DNA from: Burkholderiales bacterium
GTDB lineage: Bacteria; Pseudomonadota; Gammaproteobacteria; Burkholderiales; Casimicrobiaceae
Length of the DNA stretch: 58,754 nt
Assembly (NCBI GenBank): GCA_017880805.1
Contig: JADGRP010000015.1
Coordinates: forward strand, 1 to 58,754
Direction of reading: 5' to 3'
A program made the position numbers and the translations under genes. Each line of letters begins with the position of its first letter. Position 1 is the first letter of the stretch. The notes under the pieces are model-generated. The model saw only the letters and a list, made by a program, of their open reading frames with translations. It did no database searches and was not told the DNA's origin. Below are positions 44,701 to 52,657 of this stretch, piece after piece.

Positions 44701-45122
44701 CCGCGCTCCGCTTCGGGCACCTTCAATTGAAATCCATACGAAGAGCCGTCGGGCCGGAAGCGCACGCGCGCCTCGGCGGTCTCGTTCGGCTTGAACAAGC
44801 GCACTTCCCACCAATACGGCGCGTAGACGTCTCCCGCCAGCAGCTCGGCAAACTTGGGCTTGCCGCCCGCATCGAGCTCGACAAAGTTCTGCGTCGCACC
44901 GTCGTGGGTGAACAGCGCCGCGCGCCGTGCATCCGCAGGCGCAAGATCGAGCTTGCCGGCAAGCGCGCCGGCGCGATCGAGCGCGTCATCGCGCGTCATC
45001 TTGACGTCGAGCTTGATCAGAGGCAGCGCCTGCGGAAAATAGCGCCACGCAAATACCGCCGAGCACGCGGAGATCACGGCGAACGCGATCCAGAATGCGG
45101 GCTTGCGTGTGATTGCTGTCAT
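41739..45122 (-). CDS. Giant CPBP-family membrane metalloprotease with duplicated periplasmic modules
   Basis: A 1127-residue protein. After one N-terminal TM helix, a soluble module (about residues 40-240) is followed by a membrane bundle containing the CPBP (Abi/CAAX protease-like) motifs: Glu427-Glu428-x-x-x-Arg432 in MEECLFRAV, His468 in IFGAAHANYP and His506 with Asp510 in ILHAVFD. A second soluble module (about 615-820) and a second multi-TM bundle end the protein. The two soluble modules share landmarks: PYWWEVRLF versus PPLWEVRYARF, DWAIDF versus DWKITF, and YVFVPE (218-223 and 807-812). CPBP proteins are intramembrane proteases; the substrate is unknown. Confidence 0.85.
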   Translation of the reverse strand: MTAITRKPAFWIAFAVISACSAVFAWRYFPQALPLIKLDVKMTRDDALDRAGALAGKLDLAPADARRAALFTHDGATQNFVELDAGGKPKFAELLAGDVYAPYWWEVRLFKPNETAEARVRFRPDGSSYGFQLKVPEAERGAALDASAARAIAEARAREDWAIDFAPYKLIEQSDVRRSGGRVDHAFVYEREHETLGDGRFRLRLGVAGDRLSEVVHYVFVPEAFTLRFQEMRSANETIAKVASLATAALYGIGGCILGTLWLLRRRALLWKRALAAGAIVAGINALAMLASAPQAWFSYDTAQPVWVFWGTQGGRALLVFLVGSLGLALVFMAAEGLSRRAFPDHPQLWRVWSRAAAPTPAILGRTLGGYLFVPIELALIAAFYFVTNRYFGWWQPSESLTDPNILGSALPALSPIGMALQAGFMEECLFRAVPLSIAALLGKRFGHRGLLIGLALVLQAVIFGAAHANYPGFPAYSRLVELVIPAFIWGLIFLRFGLLTTVILHAVFDLVLMSIPVFLIDGSGSGLNQALVLAAGLVPLAIVVLHRARAGRWLDLPALLRNGAWRSGAAVAGAVAARVRAEAGRWTTLVQRALPLLGVAGLLAIAFGGDFHSDAPPLQIDRAKAEAAADAALKNRGITLGPEWKQAAATRLASEDGTWLWHKFVWREGGHDAYAHLIGSWLAPPLWEVRYARFEGGDVVDRSEEWRVTVSADGAVRQVRHQLPERQSGAKLSRDEARIIARKEINQRFGLDPEALREVSVKDDPQPARNDWKITFSDPRVDAGEGGEARVGVDIAGDEVVSSGRYVFVPETWQRAETDRSGRLAVAKNMVAMAIIVVVIAALIASIVAWSRGRFDRRAFWIAATLMLLAAAVNTANQWPLLGMRLSTTEPVTTQVSVYLAGTLLTTVLSALLCGLLAGVASFAARAHVEPGLTQKTLWIRGAGAALFVLGVDGLLGRLSPDMAPTWPSYKVEELWVPWLGRISGTVSSGLMVMTVTVIMLYWIDRLTAGWTRRRALGVVVLVLAQAAVAAANADQWTDIITAGVVGGALATLIYATVLRFDLRIAPALIAVQLVVGFVGDAAQKHTAQAATLALIATATAFALGWAATRYLLRPGAKTAALAAAE

Positions 45123-45261
45123 CGAGGCCGGATCGCGATTTGAGGTCGATCAGGCGCCGGCGGTTCGGCGTTGCGCGGGATAATCCGGCGGCCGCAGGCA
45201 CCGTACCGTCGGCCGGAAATTGCTCGCCTCGCAGTGGCGCGGCGAATCGCCTGGGAGACGT

Positions 45262-45335
45262 GCCTCAGCTATCTCAGTTGGCTCAGTTGCCTCAGTTAAC
45301 TGAGGTGCCCTCAGTTGCGTCAGGTACCTCAGTCA
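45262..45335. repeat. Short tandem repeats around CAACTGAGGC at the end of pntB
   Basis: On the minus strand the pntB stop is followed by an array of 9-10-base units: GTACCTGACG, CAACTGAGGG, CACCTCAGTTAACTGAGG, CAACTGAGC, CAACTGAGAT, AGCTGAGGC. It contains the perfect 16-base palindrome CCTCAGTTAACTGAGG. Similar units lie at the lexA/Cdd1 junction (about 27001-27030) and before ppc. No T-run follows, so it is not a typical terminator. Confidence 0.7.
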
Positions 45336-46723
45336 ACCGCCTTGACCAGATCCTCGACGACCTTTTTGGCGTCGCCGAACACCATCATCGTCTTGTCCAT
45401 GTAGAACAGCGGATTGTCGAGACCGGCATACCCGGACGCCATCGAGCGCTTGTTGACGATGACCGATTTCGCCTTGTAGGCCTCGATGATCGGCATGCCG
45501 TAGATCGGACTGCCCTTCTGTTCGGCGAGCGGATTGACGACGTCGTTGGCGCCGAGGATCAGCGCAACATCGGCTTGTGCGAACTCGCTGTTGATGTCTT
45601 CCATTTCGAACACCTGGTCGTAGGGGACCTCGGCCTCGGCCAGGAGCACGTTCATATGTCCAGGCATCCGGCCGGCGACCGGATGGATCGCATACTTGAC
45701 GGTCACCCCTTTGGCAGTCAGCTTCGCCGCGAGTTCCTTCACCGCATGTTGCGCGCGCGCCACCGCGAGGCCGTAGCCGGGCACGATGATTACGGTGTCC
45801 GCGTTGGACAGTAGAAAGGCCGCATCGTCAGCGCTGCCGGTCTTGACCGGCTTCTTCTCCCCGCCGGCGGCGGCCTCGCTAATCTCGCCGCCAAAGCCGC
45901 CCAGAATCACACTGAAGAACGAGCGGTTCATCGCCTTGCACATGATGTACGAAAGAATCGCGCCAGAAGAGCCGACCAGCGACCCGGCAATGATCAGCAT
46001 CGGGTTGTCGAGCGAGAAGCCGATGCCCGCCGCGGCCCACCCCGAGTAGCTGTTCAACATTGAGATGACAACCGGCATGTCGGCGCCGCCGATGGGAATG
46101 ATGAGCAGGAAACCGAGCAGGAACGCGAGCGTGGTCATGATGATGAACGGCATCCACTGCGCGGAAGGCGGCGACACGCAGAACCAGATGCCGAAACCGA
46201 TCATCGCGATGCCGATCGCGAGATTCACGAAATGCTGGCCAGCGAATGTGACCGGCGCGCTGCGGATTCGACCTGAGAGCTTGCCGAACGCGATCACCGA
46301 GCCGGAGAACGTGATCGCGCCGATGAAGGTGCCGATGAATAGCTCAAGCTTGTGTCCGAACGTGATCGGCACGTCCAATCCCATCGCAGCAGGATTGTTG
46401 ACCGCGGCGATCGCGATGAACACCGCGGCGAGGCCCACCAGCGAGTGCATCGCCGCCACCAGTTCGGGCATCTGTGTCATCTGCACCCGGCGCGCAACGA
46501 TCGCGCCTATCGTCCCGCCTACCGCCATGCCGCCAAGAATGGGCAGCACGTTCTTGCTGTGTGAATAGACCAGCGCCAGCGTGACCAGCAGGGCGATCGT
46601 CATGCCGACCATGCCGTAGAGGTTGCCCCGGCGCGCGGTGTGCGGGCCTGACAGGCCCTTGAGCGCGAGGATGAAACTCACCGCGGCGACGAGATACCAG
46701 AGTGCGAGTTGATTGGCGCTCAT
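45329..46723 (-). CDS. pntB: NAD(P) transhydrogenase subunit beta
   Basis: A 464-residue membrane subunit. An N-terminal bundle of TM helices (domain II) is followed by the NADP-binding domain III with VIIVPGYGLAVARAQHAVKEL and the C-terminal SVIVNKRSMASGYAGLDNPLFY. The enzyme couples proton entry to hydride transfer from NADH to NADP, supplying NADPH. It is the last gene of a three-gene pntAA-pntAB-pntB operon, 9 bases after pntAB. Confidence 0.97.
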   Translation of the reverse strand: MSANQLALWYLVAAVSFILALKGLSGPHTARRGNLYGMVGMTIALLVTLALVYSHSKNVLPILGGMAVGGTIGAIVARRVQMTQMPELVAAMHSLVGLAAVFIAIAAVNNPAAMGLDVPITFGHKLELFIGTFIGAITFSGSVIAFGKLSGRIRSAPVTFAGQHFVNLAIGIAMIGFGIWFCVSPPSAQWMPFIIMTTLAFLLGFLLIIPIGGADMPVVISMLNSYSGWAAAGIGFSLDNPMLIIAGSLVGSSGAILSYIMCKAMNRSFFSVILGGFGGEISEAAAGGEKKPVKTGSADDAAFLLSNADTVIIVPGYGLAVARAQHAVKELAAKLTAKGVTVKYAIHPVAGRMPGHMNVLLAEAEVPYDQVFEMEDINSEFAQADVALILGANDVVNPLAEQKGSPIYGMPIIEAYKAKSVIVNKRSMASGYAGLDNPLFYMDKTMMVFGDAKKVVEDLVKAVD

Positions 46724-46732
46724 GGTCTCCCC

Positions 46733-47050
46733 TTACTCCTTGGCCGCGCCGGCCCTGGGTTCCTTCTTTTTGAACATATCGAGCATTCGTTGCGTCACCA
46801 GGAAGCCGCCGAACACGTTGATCGACACCAGGGTCACGGCGACCACGCCGAGCCAGCCGCCCCAGTCGAGATCGGCAGCGCCGGCGGCGAGCATCGCGCC
46901 GACCAGGATGATGCTGGAGATTGCGTTGGTCAGCGACATCAGCGGCGTATGCAATGCCGGCGTTACGCCCCAGACCACGTGATAGCCGACGAAGATCGCT
47001 AGCACGAACACAATGAGGTTGATGACGATCGGATCAACACCTGAAGTCAT
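46733..47050 (-). CDS. pntAB: NAD(P) transhydrogenase subunit alpha part 2 (membrane part)
   Basis: A 105-residue membrane protein with four hydrophobic segments ([32 protein letters not shown] and [21 protein letters not shown] among them). It corresponds to the C-terminal membrane part of the E. coli alpha subunit and is encoded separately here. The tail is basic (FKKKEPRAG). It lies between pntAA and pntB. Confidence 0.94.
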   Translation of the reverse strand: MTSGVDPIVINLIVFVLAIFVGYHVVWGVTPALHTPLMSLTNAISSIILVGAMLAAGAADLDWGGWLGVVAVTLVSINVFGGFLVTQRMLDMFKKKEPRAGAAKE

Positions 47051-47107
47051 GATTCTCTCCCGCTTGCTGCAATCGAGACAAAGCCATCGAAACCCGAACG
47101 ACGGGAA

Positions 47108-48232
47108 TTACGCTTTCGTGGTCACCTGGCCGCCCTCGCATACCAGCGTCGCGATGATGATCTCGTCGTCTTTCGGAACGTTGAAGTCGCCGGTCTTGGC
47201 GTTCAGCGAGAGCGCAAGAAAGTTGAGCACGTTGCGCGCATACAGCGCGCTCGCGTCCGCTGCCACCAGCGCCGCCATGTTGCCGATGCCGATGATCTTG
47301 ACTCCGTTCTTCGAGACGATGCGATCGAGCTCGGAGCCTTCCACGTTGCCACCCTGCTCCACCGCGAGATCGACGATCACCGCGCCGGGCTTCATGGCCG
47401 CAACCGTATTGGCGCGGATCAGCTTGGGTGCAGGACGTCCGGGGATCAGCGCGGTGGTGATCAGAATATCGACGGTTTTGCAGCGTTCGGCGATCACGCT
47501 CGCCTGGCGCGCCATCCATTCCGGCGGCATCGGGCGCGCGTAGCCGCCGACACCCTCGGCAATTTTTTTCTCTTCGTCGTTGACGTACGGCACGTCGAGC
47601 CATTTGGCGCCCAGAGACTCGACCTGGTCCTTGACCGACGGGCGCACGTCGGACGCTTCGATGACCGCGCCAAGCCGCTTCGCCGTCGCGATCGCCTGCA
47701 GGCCGGCGACGCCGACGCCCAGAATCAGCACCCGCGCCGCCTTGACGGTCCCGGCGGCCGTCATCAGCATGGGGATGAATCTGCCGTACTCGTTGGCAGC
47801 GACGATCACCGCCTTGTATCCGGCGATGTTGGCTTGTGAAGACAGCACGTCCATGGATTGAGCGCGGGAAATTCGGGGCAAACGCTCGAGCGCGAATCCG
47901 GTTACCCCCGCGCTGGCATAGGATTGCACTCCCGCCGCGTCGTACGGATTAAGCAGGCCGATGAGCAGCGCACCGCGCTTCAAGCGCGGCAATTCCTCGG
48001 CCGTGGGACCCCGGACCTTCAACACGATATCGGCGCCGAACGCCTCACCGCCATCGACGATGCGCGCGCCAGCGCTTTGAAAGTCCGCGTCGGGAATGCT
48101 CGATAGCGTGCCCGCACCCTTCTCGACGGCAATCTGATGCTTGCCGCTCGCGGCCAGCTTCTTGACGGTCTCCGGCGTGGCCGCGACGCGCGTCTCGCCC
48201 GGGCGGGTTTCGCGTGGAATGCCGATGATCAT
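47108..48232 (-). CDS. pntAA: NAD(P) transhydrogenase subunit alpha part 1 (NAD-binding)
   Basis: A 374-residue cytoplasmic domain I. MIIGIPRETRPGETRVAATPETV, then VLILGVGVAGLQAIATAKRLGAVIEASDVRP as the Rossmann NAD site, and PGAVIVDLAVEQGGNVEGSE are conserved. It resembles alanine dehydrogenase, its structural relative, but the adjacent pntAB and pntB settle the assignment. Only the NAD-binding part is present, so this is the split-alpha arrangement and not a truncated gene. Confidence 0.96.
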   Translation of the reverse strand: MIIGIPRETRPGETRVAATPETVKKLAASGKHQIAVEKGAGTLSSIPDADFQSAGARIVDGGEAFGADIVLKVRGPTAEELPRLKRGALLIGLLNPYDAAGVQSYASAGVTGFALERLPRISRAQSMDVLSSQANIAGYKAVIVAANEYGRFIPMLMTAAGTVKAARVLILGVGVAGLQAIATAKRLGAVIEASDVRPSVKDQVESLGAKWLDVPYVNDEEKKIAEGVGGYARPMPPEWMARQASVIAERCKTVDILITTALIPGRPAPKLIRANTVAAMKPGAVIVDLAVEQGGNVEGSELDRIVSKNGVKIIGIGNMAALVAADASALYARNVLNFLALSLNAKTGDFNVPKDDEIIIATLVCEGGQVTTKA

Positions 48233-48316
48233 TGCGATGGCTCCCTACGTCAGTCTCGTTCTTTGGCGGCTATCTTGCCACAAAAACTGGTCTTGCTACG
48301 CGCGCCTATGCCGCCG

Positions 48317-49387
48317 TTATCCTATTGCCTCCGCGATCGCCTTGCCCAAGGCCACTGTCGTCGCTTTGCCGCCGAGATCAGGCGTGCGCGGCGCGCTTGC
48401 GTCGGCAAGCACCCTTTCGATCGCACCCACGACCGCAGCGGCGGCCGTGGCGTGTCCGAGGTGTTCAAGCATCAGCGCAGCCGACCAGATCTGACCGATG
48501 GGATTGGCGATACCCTTGCCAGCAATGTCCGGCGCCGATCCATGCACCGGCTCGAACGTCGAAGGATAAATGCGCTCGGGATTGATGTTCGCCGCCGGCG
48601 CGATGCCGATCGTGCCGCATACCGCAGGGCCCAGGTCGGAAAGGATATCGCCGAACAGGTTGGAGCCGACCACCACGTCGAACCAATCCGGGTGCTGTAC
48701 AAATTGCGCGGTCAGGATATCGATGTGGAACTGATCGGTCCGAATTCCCGGGTATTGCGCCGACATCGCGCGAAAGCGCTCGTCCCAATACGGCATGGTG
48801 ATGGAGATGCCGTTCGATTTGGTGGCCGAGGTCACGTGTTTCCTGGGACGCGTAGCCCCAAGTTCGAACGCGTACTTGAGAATCCGGTCGACGCCGGTGC
48901 GGGTAAAAATCGTCTGCTGAAACACGGTTTCCCGATCGGTGCCGTCGAAAACGCGTCCACCGACGGACGAGTATTCGCCCTCCGTATTTTCGCGCACGAC
49001 CACGAAGTCGATATCGCCTGGCTTGCGGTTGACGAGCGGCGACGGAATGCCCGGCATCAGACGGCACGGACGCAGGTTGACATACTGGTCGAACCGCCGC
49101 CTCCACTGAATCAGCGAGCCCCAAAGCGAGACGTGATCGGGCACCAGCGCCGGCCAGCCGACGGCGCCGAAAAAAATGGCTTCGTGGCGATGAATCTGCT
49201 CGAACCAGTCTTCCGGCATCATGCGGCCGTGCTTGGCGTAGTAGTCGCAGCTCCATGGGAGCTGGTCCCACTGGAAAGCGATGCCGAACTTTTTTCCAGC
49301 GGCCTCGAGCGCGCGAATGCCCTCGGGGACGACTTCCTTGCCGATGCCGTCGCCGGGGATGACGGCGATGCGATGCGCTTTTGCCAT
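48317..49387 (-). CDS. ttuC: Tartrate dehydrogenase/D-malate dehydrogenase (decarboxylating) family
   Basis: A 356-residue member of the isocitrate/isopropylmalate dehydrogenase superfamily. IAVIPGDGIGKEVVPEG, HGRMMPEDWFEQIHRHEAIFFGAVGWP, DYVNLRP-type RRRFDQYVNLRPCRLMPG and VRENTEGEYSSVGGRV match the tartrate/malate group rather than LeuB. Metal and substrate sites are in NLFGDILSDLG. It oxidises and decarboxylates hydroxy-dicarboxylic acids using NAD. It is encoded 84 bases upstream of pntAA on the same strand. Exact substrate is an inference from subgroup. Confidence 0.87.
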   Translation of the reverse strand: MAKAHRIAVIPGDGIGKEVVPEGIRALEAAGKKFGIAFQWDQLPWSCDYYAKHGRMMPEDWFEQIHRHEAIFFGAVGWPALVPDHVSLWGSLIQWRRRFDQYVNLRPCRLMPGIPSPLVNRKPGDIDFVVVRENTEGEYSSVGGRVFDGTDRETVFQQTIFTRTGVDRILKYAFELGATRPRKHVTSATKSNGISITMPYWDERFRAMSAQYPGIRTDQFHIDILTAQFVQHPDWFDVVVGSNLFGDILSDLGPAVCGTIGIAPAANINPERIYPSTFEPVHGSAPDIAGKGIANPIGQIWSAALMLEHLGHATAAAAVVGAIERVLADASAPRTPDLGGKATTVALGKAIAEAIG

Positions 49388-49482
49388 GGAAAATACCGGA
49401 ATAAGTTACCGAAACGATCGATTGCGGCTGCCGCATAGTGTAACTTAACGGGCCGCAAAGTCCGCACACCTGTCGCTGCACG

Positions 49483-49956
49483 ATGCCCTCTGAAATCGCC
49501 TGGCAATGGAGTCTATTCGCCGATCTCACGCCGCACGCTCTGTACGCCGCGCTTCGCGCGCGCAGCGAAGTGTTCGTCGTCGAACAGAACTGCGTGTTTC
49601 TCGACATGGACGACGCGGACCCGGAGGCGTGGCATTTGCTCGGCTGGGCGGAACGCGGCGGCACCCAGGTGCTGGCCGCCTATTTGCGACTGCTGCCACC
49701 GGGATGCAGGTTTACCGAGGCGTCGATCGGCCGCGTCCTCACCACCGCGGTTTTTCGGCGCACTGGCGCCGGGCGCGCGCTGATGCGCGAAGGCGTGCGC
49801 CAATCCACCGCGGTCCATCCAGAGCACGGCATCCGGATCGGGGCGCAGCGCTATCTCGAGAACTTCTACGCCGACTTCGGCTTTCGACCGGCGTCGGACC
49901 CGTACCTCGAGGACGGTATCGAGCACATAGAAATGCTGCGCGCCGCCGCAAGCTGA
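49483..49956 (+). CDS. ElaA-like GNAT acetyltransferase
   Basis: A 157-residue GNAT-fold protein. [34 protein letters not shown] is typical of ElaA; the acetyl-CoA loop is around [12 protein letters not shown]. It transfers acetyl groups to an unknown amine. It stands just upstream of accA on the same strand. Confidence 0.9.
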   Translation: MPSEIAWQWSLFADLTPHALYAALRARSEVFVVEQNCVFLDMDDADPEAWHLLGWAERGGTQVLAAYLRLLPPGCRFTEASIGRVLTTAVFRRTGAGRALMREGVRQSTAVHPEHGIRIGAQRYLENFYADFGFRPASDPYLEDGIEHIEMLRAAAS

Positions 49957-50041
49957 TCTACGATGTGCCCGGATGGAGCATCATGGCGGCAGTTCGCGCC
50001 TTTGCGCTATGATGCCGCCCTTCCACCTGGGACATAGCTCG

Positions 50042-51010
50042 ATGAAACAAACCTTTCTCGATTTCGAGCAGCCCATCGGCGATCTGCAGGCCAAGATCGA
50101 CGAGCTGCGCTATGTCCACGAAGACTCCGCGGTCGACATCTCCGACGAGATCAACCGGCTTACCAAGAAGAGCCAGCAACTGACCAAGGAGATCTACAGC
50201 AAGCTCTCCTCCTGGCAGATCGCGCAAGTGGCGCGTCATCCGCAGCGGCCGTATACGCTAGATTACATCGCCGGGATCTTCACCGATTTCCACGAGTTGC
50301 ACGGCGACCGCAGTTACGGAGACGATCAGGCGATCGTCGGCGGCATGGCCAGATTCAACGGTGCGCCTTGCATGGTGCTCGGCCATCAAAAGGGACGCGA
50401 TACCAAGGAAAAAATCCACCGCAACTTCGGCATGCCGCGGCCGGAAGGCTATCGAAAGTCGCTGCGCCTCATGAAGCTCGCCGAAAAATTCGGTCTTCCC
50501 TTGTTCACGATGGTCGACACGCCGGGCGCGTTTCCCGGCATCGGCGCCGAGGAGCGCGGACAGTCCGAGGCCATCGGACGCAATCTCTACGAAATGGCCG
50601 GATTGAAAACGCCCATCATCGTCTCCGTGATCGGCGAAGGCGGTTCAGGCGGAGCGCTTGCCATCGCGATCGGCGACCTGACGCTGATGCTCCAGTACGC
50701 GACATACTCGGTGATTTCGCCGGAGGGATGTGCGTCGATTCTGTGGAAGTCGGCGTCGCACGCCGAGGAAGCCGCCGAAACGCTGGGCATCACCGCGCCG
50801 CGACTGAAGACCCTCGGGCTGATCGACAAAGTCGTCAACGAGCCCCTCGGGGGAGCGCACCGCGATCACGCCGCGATGATGGTGACGCTGAAAAAGGCGC
50901 TGACCGAGGCGCTGCGCCAGTCGCAGGAGCAGCAGCTCGACGTCCTGCTGGAAGCAAGGGAGGACAAGATTCTCGGCTACGGCAAATTCAAGGAACTCAG
51001 CGCCGGCTGA
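50042..51010 (+). CDS. accA: Acetyl-CoA carboxylase carboxyltransferase subunit alpha
   Basis: A 322-residue subunit that, with AccD, transfers carboxyl from biotin to acetyl-CoA for fatty-acid synthesis. [49 protein letters not shown] and [21 protein letters not shown] are diagnostic. The start is the ATG at 50042; the track adds 23 residues with no family match. tilS follows 31 bases downstream, an order seen in Betaproteobacteria. Confidence 0.97.
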   Translation: MKQTFLDFEQPIGDLQAKIDELRYVHEDSAVDISDEINRLTKKSQQLTKEIYSKLSSWQIAQVARHPQRPYTLDYIAGIFTDFHELHGDRSYGDDQAIVGGMARFNGAPCMVLGHQKGRDTKEKIHRNFGMPRPEGYRKSLRLMKLAEKFGLPLFTMVDTPGAFPGIGAEERGQSEAIGRNLYEMAGLKTPIIVSVIGEGGSGGALAIAIGDLTLMLQYATYSVISPEGCASILWKSASHAEEAAETLGITAPRLKTLGLIDKVVNEPLGGAHRDHAAMMVTLKKALTEALRQSQEQQLDVLLEAREDKILGYGKFKELSAG

Positions 51011-51041
51011 CGACCGGGGCAGTCGCCCTCACCTCCGCCCA

Positions 51042-52469
51042 ATGGCCCAGATGTCCTCACCTCCGCCCCTCTCACGCAGGGAGAGGGGAGATTCCATCGG
51101 CTCCGCCGGCGAATCGGCCGAAGGGAAGGCTCACGAGCCGCTGCCCGATTCTCGCGACGACGCCGTCGTCGAAGTAACCAACGCGGTCGCAGATGCGTTG
51201 GACGCCCACGCTGCTTCGGACGCGCGGGTTGCGGTTGCGATCTCGGGAGGCATCGATTCGATGGTGCTCCTCGACGCGATGGCGCGCGTTGCGGCCGGCC
51301 GTTCACTACAGCTCTCGGCCGTCCACGTTCACCACGGACTGTCCCCGAACGCCGACATGTGGACACGCTTCTGCGCCGAGCAGTGCGCGTCGCGCGCGGT
51401 CCCGCTGACGGTTCATCGGCTGCGGCTGGAGCGCAAGTCCGGTCAAAGCCTCGAAGCGGTGGCGCGGGCCGGACGATACGAGCATTTCATGTCATGCGAC
51501 GTGAACGTGATCGCGCTTGCGCATCACGCCGACGATCAGGCCGAAACCGTGTTGCTGCAGCTTTTGCGTGGCTCCGGCCCGCGAGGATTGTCGGCGATGC
51601 CTTCATTCCGGCGCGGCACGCCCGCCCTGCTGCGGCCCCTGCTGTCGCTCCCGCGCGAAACGCTGGCCGCTTACGCGAAAGCCCGCGGCCTCGACTGGAT
51701 CGAGGATGAAAGCAATAGCGACACGAAGCACCGGCGCAATCTGCTTCGGCGCGAAATCGCGCCACGGCTCGCCGATGGCTTCAAAGGCTTTCCGGCGACG
51801 CTCGTGCGCGCCGCGTCCCATCAAGCCGAAGCGAGTGCTTTGCTCGACGAGCTTGCCGCGCTTGACGCCGAAGGCGCCGTCGACCATGTCGGGCTGGATC
51901 GCGCCCAATTGGCAGGTTTGTCGAACGCGCGCGCCGCGAATCTCCTGCGCTGGTTTCTGCGCCGCGAAGGCTTGCGCCCGCCATCGGACGCACGCCTCGC
52001 GGACGTGCTGCGGCAACTGCGCGGCGCCTCCGCGGACGCGCGCACTCGCATTGCGCACGACGGTGCCGAGATCGGTTGCTATCGCGGGCGGGTGGTCGTG
52101 CACGCTCCCACCACGGCGCCGTTCGCCGTCGTTTGGCACGGCGCGCCCGAAGTTCATCTGCCGGGCGGCATCCTCACCTTCGACCCGGCTTACGGCGAAG
52201 GCATCGCTTCAGCCACGCTGGCACTCGCGCCGGTGACGGTTCGCTCGCGCGAGGGCGGCGAGCGGATCCGGCTCGCAGCGAACCGCCCGCGGCATGCGGT
52301 CAAGAAGCTGTTGCAACGGGCAAGCGTTACGGTGTGGCAGCGCCAAGCCTTGCCGCTGGTCTGGTGCGGCGACGAGCTCGCGGCGATCCCCGGGATCGGC
52401 GTGGACATCGCGTTTCAGGCCGCCGTCGGCGAAAACGCATGGCGCCTGACCTGGCGTCCCGCGACCTGA
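51042..52469 (+). CDS. tilS: tRNA(Ile)-lysidine synthase
   Basis: A 475-residue protein that changes C34 of the tRNA-Ile2 anticodon to lysidine so it reads AUA. The PP-loop motif is SGGIDS (68-73), HHGLSPNADMW and ALAHHADDQAETVLLQLLRGSG follow, and TilS C-terminal domains end the protein. The first 45 or so residues are not conserved: PPPLSRRERGD is a translation of a REP-like palindrome at 51066-51088. The real start may lie further in, but no good internal ATG was found. Confidence 0.92.
   Translation: MAQMSSPPPLSRRERGDSIGSAGESAEGKAHEPLPDSRDDAVVEVTNAVADALDAHAASDARVAVAISGGIDSMVLLDAMARVAAGRSLQLSAVHVHHGLSPNADMWTRFCAEQCASRAVPLTVHRLRLERKSGQSLEAVARAGRYEHFMSCDVNVIALAHHADDQAETVLLQLLRGSGPRGLSAMPSFRRGTPALLRPLLSLPRETLAAYAKARGLDWIEDESNSDTKHRRNLLRREIAPRLADGFKGFPATLVRAASHQAEASALLDELAALDAEGAVDHVGLDRAQLAGLSNARAANLLRWFLRREGLRPPSDARLADVLRQLRGASADARTRIAHDGAEIGCYRGRVVVHAPTTAPFAVVWHGAPEVHLPGGILTFDPAYGEGIASATLALAPVTVRSREGGERIRLAANRPRHAVKKLLQRASVTVWQRQALPLVWCGDELAAIPGIGVDIAFQAAVGENAWRLTWRPAT
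51066..51088. repeat. REP-like palindrome inside the tilS 5' end
   Basis: CCCCTCTC pairs with GAGAGGGG across ACGCAGG. A second short copy of the flanking CCTCACCTCCGCCC is at 51029. This GC-rich palindrome resembles common bacterial dispersed repeats whose translation gives the LSRRERG string. Confidence 0.65.
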
Positions 52470-52570
52470 CGACAAATCCGCTACGTCTTTCCCCGCGCTG
52501 CTGCATGCGACGCGCCGACCGTCCGCGAACGGCGGCCCATTCTCGCGCAAACTCACCTACAAAGCGCTGA

Positions 52571-52601
52571 TTGACAAGCGGCCACAACGCGCGGCTAAAT
52601 T
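52571..52601 (+). promoter_or_regulatory. Possible promoter of the TRAP operon
   Basis: A perfect TTGACA at 52571 is followed after 19 bases by TAAATT (or after 18 by CTAAAT), 57 bases before the dctP start. The spacing is longer than ideal, so this is tentative. The same TTG was used as a false start by the ORF track. Confidence 0.4.
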
Positions 52602-52657
52602 GGCCGCATAACTCGAATACGAATTCAATGTATTGTTTGTTCTCATCGGAGGCATCA

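Noticed and set aside
46733-48232. pntA as a frameshifted pseudogene
   Set aside because: Two complete ORFs with their own starts in the known split-subunit order.
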